Made by a program: the position numbers and the translations under genes. The notes under the pieces were generated by a model that was not told the DNA's origin, ran no database searches, and saw only the letters and a program-made list of their open reading frames with translations. From contig NC_133649.1 of the NCBI RefSeq assembly GCF_009905375.1, forward strand, positions 238,170,201 through 238,234,200: DNA of 64,000 nucleotides, in the 5' to 3' direction. This document shows positions 11,541 to 22,639 of this stretch, one piece after another. Source of the DNA: Apium graveolens (taxonomy: Eukaryota; Streptophyta; Magnoliopsida; Apiales; Apiaceae). The stretch's first letter is position 1, and each line of letters opens with the position of its first letter.

Positions 11541-12440
11541 TTAACGCGGCTTACTCGTAAGACTGAGAAGTTCGAATGGACAGAGAAATGCGAGAATAAC
11601 TTTTAAGAACCGAAGCAAAGGTTGGTGACGTTCCCTATGTTGGCGTTGCCGGATGGAAGATGAGATTTTGTGAAGTGTAGTGACGCTTCACATAAGGAAT
11701 TAGGGAGCTTCTTATACAGCACAGCAAGGTAATCGCGTACGCGTCAAGACAATTAAGGGAATATAAAATTCGATATCCCCACCCATGAGCATGGGCTCGT
11801 GGCAATAGTTTTGCCCTAAAGATTGGAGGCACTACTTGTATGGAGAGAAGTGCGAGATTTTCCTAAGCCATAAGTGCTCTAGTACATTTTCACGCAGAAA
11901 GAGCTCAACATGCGCCAAATGAGGTGGTTAGAGCTAATCAAGAATTATGATTGGGAGATTCTTTATCATTCAGGGAAAGCCAATGTGGTGGCTGATGCCC
12001 TTAGTAAAAAGGAGAGACTCAAGATAATAATGTCTTTGGGAGAGTTATAAGAGATTTTGAGAAAATGGAAATAGAAGTGAAGGTAACCGGAGCCGGTACC
12101 GAAAAGCTGTTTGAGATTGCAATACAGACCGAATTTTTGGAAAAGAACATATTGTGCCAGAAAAAGTGATGAATGAAGGCAGAGAGCCAACAAATAGATA
12201 AGAGATTAATACCGAGAAAGATGATAAGGGAATAATGAGGTATTCCTATAAAATTTGGGTTCCAAATGTTTAAGAACTTAAAGATGAGATCTTAGATGAA
12301 AGTCATAGTTCAAGGGATAAGATTTAGGGTAAACCCTGAATGTGATAGTCAGGGAGGACGCCATCAAGATAGAAGGAACCCATAACATAATGAAGTGGAA
12401 AATGAGGATTTTAACGTATAAGATAACCCCAAGTATGGGG
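11541..12440 (+). pseudogene. RT end, RNase H and integrase N-terminal remnant, displaced before gag
   Basis: Across several frames the plus strand gives LTRKTEKFEWTEKCENNF and LALPDG (end of the RT connection), CSDASHKELG (RNase H first acid motif), [20 protein letters not shown] and [18 protein letters not shown] (RNase H end), then EIEVKVTGAGTEKLFEIAIQ (start of integrase). These are classic Tekay/Del chromovirus motifs. In a normal element they follow gag and protease by several kilobases; here they begin only 500 bases after the primer site and precede gag. Frameshifts and stops are frequent. Confidence 0.75.
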
Positions 12441-12900
12441 AGGAGGTGGGAATATTCAGACTAAGGAAACAGAAGTCGAGTAAGGAAATGAGACCCGAGA
12501 CGATACTCCTATACGAAAATTTATGGACCTGTCTAGACAGAACTTAGACTATTATCCCCAACCACCACCTTGAGGAAACAATGCGGTAGGAAATTCTTTC
12601 ATGACCTTTAAATCGCTAAGCTCTCAGAGTTCCAAGGAACATGTTGACCCAGTCGAGGCAAGAGCCTGGCTAAAGGAAATATAGGAATCATTTGAGATTC
12701 TGAATGATCGAATCACAAAAGACTGTTTTTGTCACTTACCCTCCTAAGAGAGAGACCACCCGCTGGTGAAAGGCCAAGGAAGGCACGAAGCAAGAGATTA
12801 TAATAAACTGATTTAAGTTCAGTCAATTGTTTTCAGGAAAGTACTTCCCAAGGTTATGGAGATAGTGTAAAAGCTTTAGAGCCTGAACAAAGGCAGACTA
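12441..12900 (+). pseudogene. Gag (capsid) remnant of Tekay/Del type
   Basis: The plus strand reads KFMDLSRQNLDYYPQPPP, then SFMTFKSLS, DPVEARAWLKEI and ESFEILNDRI. This is the capsid start typical of Tekay/Del gag (F..L.P..F.G..DP..A..WL..M...F). Stops interrupt it after PQPPP and after WLKEI, and the C-terminal zinc knuckle is not visible. It lies after the RNase H/integrase fragment, so the gene order is rearranged. Confidence 0.75.
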
Positions 12901-13690
12901 GTATGATGAATTATGAATCTAAATTGTAAAAGTTATCAAGATTCGTTCTGAGGACACGAATCCAGAATGACGGGATGTTTGAAATCAATGCTTATGTTGT
13001 GTTGGTTCATGAAATAAGGATAAGAGAAAGGAAAATAAAAAGAAACTGAAGTGGAAAGGAATATAAAGGCAATAGAGTTTGAGGTATGATAAGGGAGTTG
13101 GGTATGAGGAAACCCTAAAGACTTGTAGCAATAGAAATAGAAAAGTATGCATTCGTCAGGATGAGGGTGATTCACCATGAGTTAAAATTGATGGTTGAGG
13201 GCATAAAAGATATATATATTTTATCCCCTGTAAGTTGGGAGGATTCGAGGAAACCTTGAGATAATTCGAATGATAAATAATGAGACGCGGATAGACTGAG
13301 GAGACAAGGAAGTAAGAAATTAGGAAAATTGGATGAAGGAAGTGACCTTCAAGGATATGAAGTGTAAGACCGGTGGATTGATACCCAGAAAGGGAGACGC
13401 CGGGTATGAAAGATATCCCAACATTGAGATGACTGTTGAGATAAACAACAAAAGTAAATAAGGAATTATTAAGAAGAAGTTCGCGTTGAACACGACCAAT
13501 ATTCTTCCAGAACATCCTTGTTATCATTACCAAACTATGCAAGAAAAGCGGATAACCGTTGTTATCTTTTGGAGGCCATATCGATTGACCTCATTTTGAA
13601 TGCAGGTGTTATTGTGAAAATTAGGCATATACTATCGAGGTAGGAATAACTGAATAAGATAATCTATCAAGGATATATGACTTGATCTAT
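12901..13690 (+). other. Unassigned interior of element A
   Basis: Stops occur in all frames and I find no recognisable domain. The part from about 13435 on is colinear with the end of the window (element B, near 64000), so it belongs to the family. Confidence 0.5.
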
Positions 13691-14140
13691 CCATGGAAGG
13701 ATGCATGTACCTTTTTAAAGGTAGAAGTAAGGATAGAACCTCGATAACTTGAGATGAATCCTAGGGGAATGCATAAAGGTTGGCATTTCGCCCTTAATAG
13801 GGACATCATGAGTTTTGACAGTATGAATTGGAAAGGATAAAGGTAATAACAACCTTTAAGGATCAGTGGAGAAATTTTTCAGAAGTATATAGACAATGAT
13901 TCTGGTATTAATAAATGGTATCTTGATATGCCCTGTATCTAGGAAATACATGAGGAACGATTCAAGGATAACCTTAGAGGTTTTACAAGGAGAAAGGTAA
14001 TATTCAAAGTTCTCAAGAATAGAAATTTTGATAAAGGAAATGTGACGTAATTATAATAATGCCAAGTGGGGCACGTGTTAAACCACAAGAAAGTATGGAT
14101 CGAACCAGTAAAGGTCAAAATTGTTCAGGGCAGTAAGGTC
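13691..14140 (+). pseudogene. Reverse transcriptase remnant of element A
   Basis: Traces of the Gypsy RT palm and its following segment can be read in shifting frames: FQKYID where the strand before the catalytic loop is expected, then EVLQGERxxxKFSxxxF-like sequence, then GHVLNHKKVWIEPVKVKIVQ, which corresponds to the G-H-V-x-x-x-x-G-I-x-V-D-P-x-K motif. The catalytic YxDD/FIDD loop is not intact. Element B carries the same broken version at 63370-63560. Confidence 0.6.
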
Positions 14141-15815
14141 CTAAGATAAAAGATGTTCTAAGTATGATTGAGAGTCAGTCGTGACAGTGATTAACCTCTA
14201 AAGACCGAGGCAATAACTTATGGAAAAATGGTGATTTTTTTTTACTCATCTGATTTTAAGGAAAACATCTTCACTCAAGTAGTGATTGGAAATGAGGTAG
14301 AAAATTTAGTGAAGGTGGTTAAAATGACATTGATTGTAAGGAAATATTACTATCAGGAAGGGCCAAAGAGGTGGCCGACACTTTTAGTGTAAGAAGATAA
14401 TTATCGGCGCTCGTGCCAGAAGAATACATTAATAATGGTTAAAGCCGTGAAGGTTGTATTATGGTTTGGAAGATTGACATTCCTTCTGATGACTGTGCAA
14501 TACCCAACCGTAATAGTAGTTGGTAAAGGTTTAATTCGTGTAATCACCATGAGCGGGCTATCTATCTCAGAAGATACTATCTTGAGATAAGCCAGGACCA
14601 TGTTTCAAAAAGGACTAGACGAACCCTTGAGTTAAGTCTTCTATTTAAGGCATACGATTAAGAATGGTATTAACCTGCTATCGTTGCTTTGACTGAAACT
14701 CTTCTGCAATTTTACTACTTCATGCCATGAAAGTACGTCAGAGTTTGGAGTGTTCTTCATAAATTATGATTGGTGGTTATGTTAACTCCTTAGAAGTATT
14801 CTATACGACATGTATGGACTCCGTATGGTTAGATATTAAGATTTCATGGAAAGTGAATGACGACAGTAGGTCAGTGGTGGACCATAGTAATGCAGCAATG
14901 ATTCTGCGAGTAATGAGCTGATTACCACCGTGAGAGTTGTATTGGAATGGATGTTGAGATTGAGTACCACTAATCGGGTCGTGGTACTGTATAAGTTATC
15001 ATTGATAGACTAATTAAGTAGAGTATCTACCTATTGAATATTTATTCCCTCTTATGAAAAGAGAGTCGTATGACTACATGAGGAAGGTTGCGGTGCAAGC
15101 ATAAAATTCTAGTAATGATGATGTCTAGAATGAGATCCCAGGTTCGATTTTCGATATCGAGGGAGTTTCAAAGGTGATTGTGTATAAGCTCGAGGAAGAG
15201 CATGGGTCCATAGAATGATGGACGGAATAGCAAAAATATTTAGGCACGTGAAATGCGATGCTATAATACTTGATGTTGATATAAATACATATATGTTTTG
15301 TTCTTCTATGACAAACCTCTATAGTTCAGAGGTAGGTTCCAAGCCAGATATTTGGTGGCAGTATATTTTTTTTTTATATATACAATTCTCTTCAATTCGT
15401 TCTTTTCTCTCATTTTCATTTCATGTAAGTTGAGAAGAACAACCTTTCCAGAAGGGGAGGTATTGCCGAATGACTATCTATCTGTGTGATAGAAGCCTAG
15501 TAGGATACCACATGTTGTTTAATTGTTTGTCAAGTACTAAAGGCTGGCCACCTTCTGTACTAACTATGCAATGTAACAAGTGTTCATGATCATAGTGATC
15601 TCTCACATGAAGGACTAAGCTTTCGAAGATAAAAGCAGCTGAAAAAGGAGTAGTAAAGTTGTGGTGGTATTCGGAATGGAAACACATTCGTGATACTAAG
15701 GTTGACGAGGTTATTAAAAGGTTATAGAACGCTAACGAGCAAAAGTATAACCAATATAATATTAGGAACCGAAGGTAGTAGCGATTACGAACTGGAAAAG
15801 AATGGGTATTGAGAA
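14141..15815 (+). other. Unassigned interior of element A
   Basis: There is no convincing domain, and stops occur in all frames. The sequence is colinear with 61640-63300 of element B on the opposite strand, so it is a shared family sequence and not a private insertion. Confidence 0.5.
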
Positions 15816-16560
15816 GCAAAAGCTCTAATGCTAAAAGCTATAATGAGAGTCTGTGCAATAGACTTGAAAGAAATTTGGAATGGTCACTTAACGCAGATTG
15901 AGTTTTCTTACGATAATCGATCGTATGTCAGTATCGAGGTATCGCCTTATGAGATCCTTGAGGGAAGACAATGTCGATCTCCCTTATGTTAGGATGAAGT
16001 TATAGAGCGCAAGATGCTCGGACCCGCAGTAGTCCAAAGGACCAGGGATATAATAGATCTAATCAGAGGACGGCTGGTAGTAACCCAAGATGGACATAAG
16101 AAGTATGCTGATTTGACAATGAAAGGACAAAGAGTATGAAGGAGGGAACCTGGTATTGTTAAAAGTATTCCCTTAAAAAGAATTGATGAGGGTTGGAAAG
16201 AAAGGAAAGTTTAAGTCCACAATTTGTCGGACCCTTGGATATACTAAAACATATTGGGGAGTTAGCATACGAGCTAGCCCTACCCCCGAACCTGTAGCAA
16301 GTTCATAACGTGTTCCACGTATCAATGTTAAGGAAGTGTAATTCGGATGCCAGATAAATAAGGGCATATGAGAGCATAGACATGCAACCAGACGTAACCT
16401 ATATGGAGCGACCAGGAAGGGTTATAGATTGAAAAAGGAATAAGTGCTTAGGAGAAGGGTTATCAAACTATTCAGAGTTTGATGGAAGAACCACAATGTG
16501 GGAAAATTTACTTGAGAGTTAGAAAGTGTAATTCTAAGAGAGTATCCCTATTCATTTTTT
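15816..16560 (+). pseudogene. Integrase C-terminal remnant of element A
   Basis: The plus strand reads IWNGHLTQIEFSYDNRSYVS, then VSPYEILEGRQCRSPLC, VVQRTRDIIDLIRGRLVVTQ and DGHKKYADL. These are the integrase core end and C-terminal region of Tekay/Del elements. After about 16130 it degrades into stops, though remnants of ...VFHVSMLRK... and the chromodomain-side tail remain recognisable by comparison with 60880-61640. Confidence 0.8.
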
Positions 16561-16578
16561 TATCTGATTCCGGGACAG

Positions 16579-16600
16579 AATCCTTTTAAGGAGGGGAGAC
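16579..16600 (+). other. Polypurine tract of element A
   Basis: The run AAGGAGGGGAGAC ends exactly at the second LTR. The complementary run in element B at 60839-60860 is identical over this core. Confidence 0.9.
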
Positions 16601-19600
16601 TATAATAACCCCAATTTTTGGAAATTTTAAAACCCTTATGAATAGTGATTTTGCAGATTATGCTGAATAAGAAAACTTTTCATGCCACACTATGTAGGGG
16701 TTCTGTTATGGATATTCTGAGATTTTATTAGTACTCTATATGGTATATAAGTGTATGTAAAGATCGTCAGAATCCAATTCCGAACACTTTGATTTTTCCC
16801 GGAAATCCACTAGATACGGAAAGAATTGAGTATAAGGTAACAGGATAAAAAGGATTTAAATTAAAGGATTATAAGAGAGGATCATAAAAGGATTATAATG
16901 TATTGAGAAGGGTTAAGGAAACCCAAGTAATAAGATCCCGGGTATGATCCCTCAAACGATAAACGAAAGTGAAAGTTAAGCGAACTGTATAACAGATCAG
17001 CGGTCATTAGGAAAACAATTAGGAAGTTAATCAAGGAGGTTAGGGATGATGAGGTCATCCAACCAATAAGAAGAGGGCAAGTAAGGGATGATGACATCAT
17101 AAGCATGACATAAGCATGACCTAAGGGGAGGGAGATGTGGTTGATTTAAAACCACACAAAGTCAAGGTTAGAAAGGTAATTACCCAAAAACAAAACAAAA
17201 ACAACCAAGCTAGCCAAAACAAATCAAAGCAAACACAAAATTATTTCATTCCTTCAACATTGCTCTCGGCTTTTTCTTCTTTTCAAAGGAAGAAAAATCA
17301 AAAATCAAGTTCCAAGCATTGTTAAATCACAAGGTAATTATCTAAGGTTCCTTGTACATAGATATGGATATCCTATAAGTTTAAGCTTCTAATTCCTTCA
17401 CAATCTCTTCCAATAAATCAAGGAAGAAGATGGTGAATAGTAACCTTCAAGAAATAACTTTGGTTTTCTTGATTTTTTATGAAAGTTCAAGGTAGCTTAA
17501 GCATAGATCAAGGCTTCATGTGGGCATTCCAAGGATCTTTCATTAATTAAAAGCTTCAAGGAAGGTATAACATCTCCAAACCCTAGATTTACTTTGTATA
17601 TTAGGATGATTTTGATAGTTATGGTAAAGAGTAGCTTGATGCTTGTTGGTTTAGAGTTTGGGTTGGAATGGTAGTGAATTGAAGGTTGAAATCTTATGGT
17701 TTGGTTAAAGGACTTAAGTATAGTTTAAATTCAAGTTTAAGAATAAGTATAAATTGTTAATGTTGAGTTGATTGGGCTGTTATGATGTAGTGAGGATGGA
17801 TTTTGGTTGAATGGATGGATTGGGATTGATTGGTGGTTGAATTGGAATGGTATAAAATTGGGAAATGGCGTAAATATAGCCGTCGTAATGTCCGATTTAC
17901 TTTAGACTGCTTTTGTTCATAACATTAGGACCCGAGAACTCCCTGCTAGGTTTTGACCATTGCCATGTTTATATAGTTCATGTTACGAGCTTCGTTTTGA
18001 TATGTGGTTCGTTTGATTCTGATGTACGATTTAGGAGAAACGGCCGTTTTAAGTAACGACGTTTCGCGAACGAAACATTACCCCTCGCCTTACTTTGAAA
18101 CATATGTTAATGACCTAAAAGGGATAATTGGAGTATGAAACATTTATGTAGAGTGTGTTAGGCAGTTGGTAAGACTCTCACGAAAGAATCGCCTTAAAAC
18201 TCGTAATGGTTAAATTATTAAAAATGGTGGAGCCGAGGGTACTCGAGCGACTTAAGTGAATCGTTAAGCGCGGAAGCGAACATTAGGACTCTAAATGGTT
18301 AAAGTCCAGTTTCTTAAGCGACCGGGGTCTAATTCCGACTTATGTTGTTATTCATAGGTTATCGGACCCACTCTAAGCTTAAGCCTATCCGGGAGCACTC
18401 AGGCAAGTTTTCTACCCGTATAACTGTTGTTGTGATGTATATGTGTATATGCATGATCTTGCGATAAATGCATATTTGTTATTAGCAATTTCTTGCTATA
18501 TATTGTAGCATGTGATATGGTATATATGCATGCCTATTTCATATTCTTGATTTATATATCTATTGGTTCAATGCTTATAGTTGCATAATACCTATGCTAG
18601 AGATAAGCGGTATTTGAGTTTACCCTTAGTATAGGGGATCAAAAGGTGAACATATTTTTAAACCGGGAGTCGATGTTCCCGAGTATATTATATATATATA
18701 TTTATATATATATGGATATAGTTTTCAAAACTATTGATCGAATAAGGTTTATTCGATAACTTTATATTAATTAATGAATATTATTTGAATATTCATTCGA
18801 GGACTTATGACTCTGTTTATTCTATTTAATGATTATTAATTGGATATTCATTTGAGGATGTATGACTCCGTTTATTTTATTTAATGAATATTATTTATAA
18901 TATTCATTCGAGGTATTATGACTCCGCTTATTATTTAATAATATTCTTTATTTTATTAAAGAATAATGTTTCGATAATCAAACTTATTTTCGATTATTCA
19001 AATAAAGATAGTACTTTCATATAAGTATATCTTAAGTTATTTAATATCCATTTCAAGTATAAGTTTTAAAACTTCTACTTAGATTATTTTTATAAGGATT
19101 ATCTTTATGAGAATATTATTTAAATAATAATATTCAGATATTTTCGAATATATCGGGACTGATTTATTTTAATAAATCAGCAGTACTCCAAACATTCTTA
19201 AAAATGTTTTCGAGTCTTCAAAATGATTTTTAAAGTTAGAGTGGACCCCAAAACTCATTTTTATATTTAAGATCTTCCTTTCAAAGGGGATTTAAATACT
19301 CGCTCAAAACCTGGGGGATCCAGCTCTGTGGTGTATTTTACATTCGCAACGTGGTTGCTGTTTTGAGAAAATAAATGAATTGATTACTTACCCAACATTC
19401 GGGAAGTAAGCCCATCTAATTGAGTCGGCATAAGCGACAGGCCGGGGTACGGTCTATCAAAGTGTAAGTGGCTGGGTGGCAGTCCATCAATGCGTAAGAG
19501 GCCGGGTGGCGGTCCAGCACAAGGTCCTAATGACGCCAGGGATGATGACCGGTGGGGGATTCATCCATCTACTAGTAGAAAAGGTTACTTATTGGTATCT

Positions 19601-20693
19601 TTGCCTGATCAGCAAGATATCAGGTTTATGCCAAAAATTTCTTTTCTTTCCAAATTATTGGATATTGCAACTCTGTTCATACTTTACATGACAGAGGTTT
19701 TCAGGAAATGTATGAGAGATATATATAGGTGTATATATATATCGGGACTTAATGAAGTATCTCGTAACTTCATTTCATTCAATAATATTTCAAAGATTGA
19801 ATCTATTCAAGTATTATCTTGTAGTCTCATCTATAGGATGAACTTTTGAAACTAATTATAACTTGAACGGTGGTAGTTCAAGTAGTATTTGGAAAAGATA
19901 TAAGTATATTGGAGTATCTTGTAACTTCATCTTTTAAACTTATATCTAGTAAATGATTATCTTATGCATGTCAAAGATTTTCAGAAAAACGTTGAGACAA
20001 GGTTAGATATATGAGATCTACTTGCAACGATAGTTTTATACAGTTATAAACTGGAACTCTGTGTATATTATGTATGGAAGAGGGCTTCCAAGATTTTGAA
20101 AAGTATATATGTATATATACTGAATATTTTGCGACTACATCGCATTAAGATATCAAACTTGGTTCATTTCTTTTGACCAAGACTTTCATGAGTACTATGA
20201 GAAGGCTCATATATTGTAAATCATTATACATATTATTTTTGTGGGCTTGCTGCTCACCCTTGCTTTCTTCTTTCATCACACAACAACAGATATAAAAGAT
20301 GAACAGGACCAAGTTCCCAATTCGCGAGCGGATAGGAAACGTTCCGCAGTTTCCTATAGGCATTGATGTCGCTGTAGCTGAGGTAGGAACTACCAATAGG
20401 CTAGGCTTCAACTTTTGATGTACCAGATTTATGTATATTTATGAATTGTAATAATGGCAAAGAAATGTAAATTTATTCAGAAACCCTTTTAAGGTGTAAT
20501 GGCAAATAATTGTGGAATAAAATGACTCGTGTTATTTTTGGATATTCATCTCTGAGACTATAACTTGTGGTGTGTGTGTTTATTGTGGGGTCACAGTACA
20601 GAGTAGTTGATTATTTATTAAGATTGGGTGTTATTAAGGGAAATGGAACTCGTGACAACCCGAATCCTCGACCCCGGATTCGGGGGTGTTACA
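16601..20693 (+). repeat. 3' LTR (4093 bp) of element A
   Basis: It matches 6945-11042 over its whole length. Its first dinucleotide is TA, not TG, so the terminus has mutated since insertion or was tolerated. It ends GGGGGTGTTACA followed by the target duplication. Confidence 0.95.
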
Positions 20694-20698
20694 AATTA
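20694..20698. repeat. Right target-site duplication of element A
   Basis: AATTA here equals 6940-6944. The last two bases are the mutated end (TA for TG) of the Copia E LTR read on the plus strand. Confidence 0.9.
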
Positions 20699-22620
20699 TT
20701 AGGTCCTGAAGTATCGCAAAAGAGGGGGGTTGAATACAATACTTATTAAATTAAAAAAATTCTTTCAAATATTTTACGGATATATAATTTAGTGTTCGGC
20801 TAGTGATTCTGTGTTCTTGAGGTGAATAATATTTGACACAATAAAATAAGAAACACAAGATATTCGGGGAAATATATATTTATATATAAATCTGCGAGGG
20901 TGTTGCTACACTCCGGTAAATAAATTAACCAGCTACAATCTAAGAACAACAAAGTTCCTAGATACTACAAAGATCAACAAATTAAACCTATACAATGATC
21001 TAGCTTTTGTTTGTCTAAGGATTTAATTACCGGATAATGTCTGTAATAGCACCTATTAATATACAAGATTTAAATCGGGCATAATAACATTACTCCAGTG
21101 AGATTAACGGATATAGATTTCGACGTGTATCTCCCCTGTCTCTCTTTGTTTCAAATCTTCAGCTCTTTAGGAGAGAAGATGAACAGAACAATACAAACTG
21201 AATTATTGAATCTGGTCTGCTGCTGAGTGTAGACTTATATCAATTCAAATATGTGGCTAAAAATGAACCACATAAATTTATTGATTGTACAATAAAATTG
21301 TGGCTGAGGAGCTAGTTGCGACTTAGACTTCTTATTTTACTTGCGACTACATGGAGGATAGCACTTAGTTTTTATTCCTTCCAAATCTTACTAGCATCCA
21401 GAAGGAGAAATGGCACTTGGTTTTATTTCCAGAAAACTTACTTGCATTTAGGTTACCAAGGGGGAGGATTTTGATTTAGAAATATTTTGTTCCTCCATGT
21501 TACTTGCGACAAGTACTAGTACCTTTGTACTTGACAAAAAACACAGCTCCCTGATTTCCTTTTTTTTCTTTTTCCTTTTTTTTCTTTTATTTTTTTTCTG
21601 TTTTTGTTTTCTCTTTTTTGTTATTTTCTTTTTCTTTTTGTTTTCTTTTTTTTCCCTTTTTTTTCTTTTTATTTAAGTTTAAATCGTAACTAAATTAATT
21701 AAAAAATAAATTTAAATATAACTTATATTAATAAACTAATTTAGATTTATAAAATAAACTTATTTAAAGTTTATAAAATAAATTATTTTAATTTTATTAA
21801 ATAAATTATATTAAAGTCCATTAAATAAATTTATTTAAGTTAACGGTTAAACAAACTAGGGCAATTCATTGAATTGTTTAGCTATATACCATGTGCACCT
21901 CTTCTCGTACTTTTACAGATAAACGTTCAATCCAAGTACGTTCCTCAACTTAACAATTCTTCTATAAATAATACTCAGACTCCTTTCCCGAGTTGTTGAC
22001 GCCTATTGCAACTGGTCTGGTTCACAGACGACTAACTCCGATTCAAGTCTTCGTATTATAGCCTTAATTACATTGTTAAGTTGCAACAACTTTATCGCTT
22101 CAGACACTGAGTGTCAATAAATAAATGTATTTTCACTGAAATCCTTTCTGGTACTTTAGACAATGTCTTCATTTATACTACAATCTTGAATACTTCATTC
22201 ACTATTCTCACTGACGTTTGAACATATAAGTGAACTCCTGGCAGTGAGTATAACTTCAAGACTGTAGATGTCTTCTTTAACCTCTAGTCTTTTACCATGT
22301 CTTCAATTCTTCATATTTCTATGCTTCAAACATTGTCTATCTTCAATCAATGCCAATACACTGAAATCTTACGGTGGCACTTGTAAACGAATCTTCATCA
22401 TTTCTGAAACCCTGAAAGTCTTTAACCTTTATTCTTTACTGAGGCATGAACATATTAATGAACTTCTTTCAGTGACCTTTAGACAGACTTCAAGCCTTCT
22501 TCCAATCTTTTGATTCTTTGTATTTGCCTTGTTTTTATTTCTTCCCGATTTCTTGTGTAGACGTAGTATTATTAACTTGTCTTCTTCTAGTGTTGAGTTA
22601 TCACTGCAACTGTTCATACA
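20697..22620 (-). mobile_element. 5' LTR of Copia element E (right border uncertain)
   Basis: On the minus strand this ends ...CTTCAGGACCTAATA and, with element A removed, continues into a degenerate tRNA-Met primer site (6929-6940), so 20697 is the LTR 3' end. A CCCCCCTCTTTTGCG run just inside the end is typical of SIRE-like LTRs. TTGCGAC motifs occur near 21313, 21341 and 21505. A pyrimidine tract and an AT-rich block follow, and two loosely related segments with AGTTCAYTWATATGTTCA lie at about 22215 and 22445. I place the right border near 22620 only because coding-like sequence of element D resumes there. Confidence 0.55.
21559..21673. repeat. Long pyrimidine tract
   Basis: About 115 bases are almost entirely T with interspersed C and a few G or A, in units such as TTTTTTCTTTTTC. 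It lies inside the LTR of element E; on the sense strand it is a purine tract. Confidence 0.85.
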
Positions 22621-22639
22621 GCTACGCAGTCTCACCAAT

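Larger units (their letters stand above)
6945..20693 (+). mobile_element. Complete Tekay/Del-like Gypsy element A with defective interior (13.7 kb)
   Basis: The element has two LTRs of about 4.1 kb (6945-11042 and 16601-20693), a tRNA-Met primer site directly after the first, a polypurine tract directly before the second, and a perfect 5-bp target duplication (AATTA). In the first 560 bp I count about 17 differences between the LTRs, near 3%, so the insertion is fairly young. The interior is only 5.56 kb, holds no intact gene, and its gag, RT, RNase H and integrase remnants are out of normal order. It must therefore depend on proteins from another element. It inserted next to the LTR end of Copia element E. 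Confidence 0.93.
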
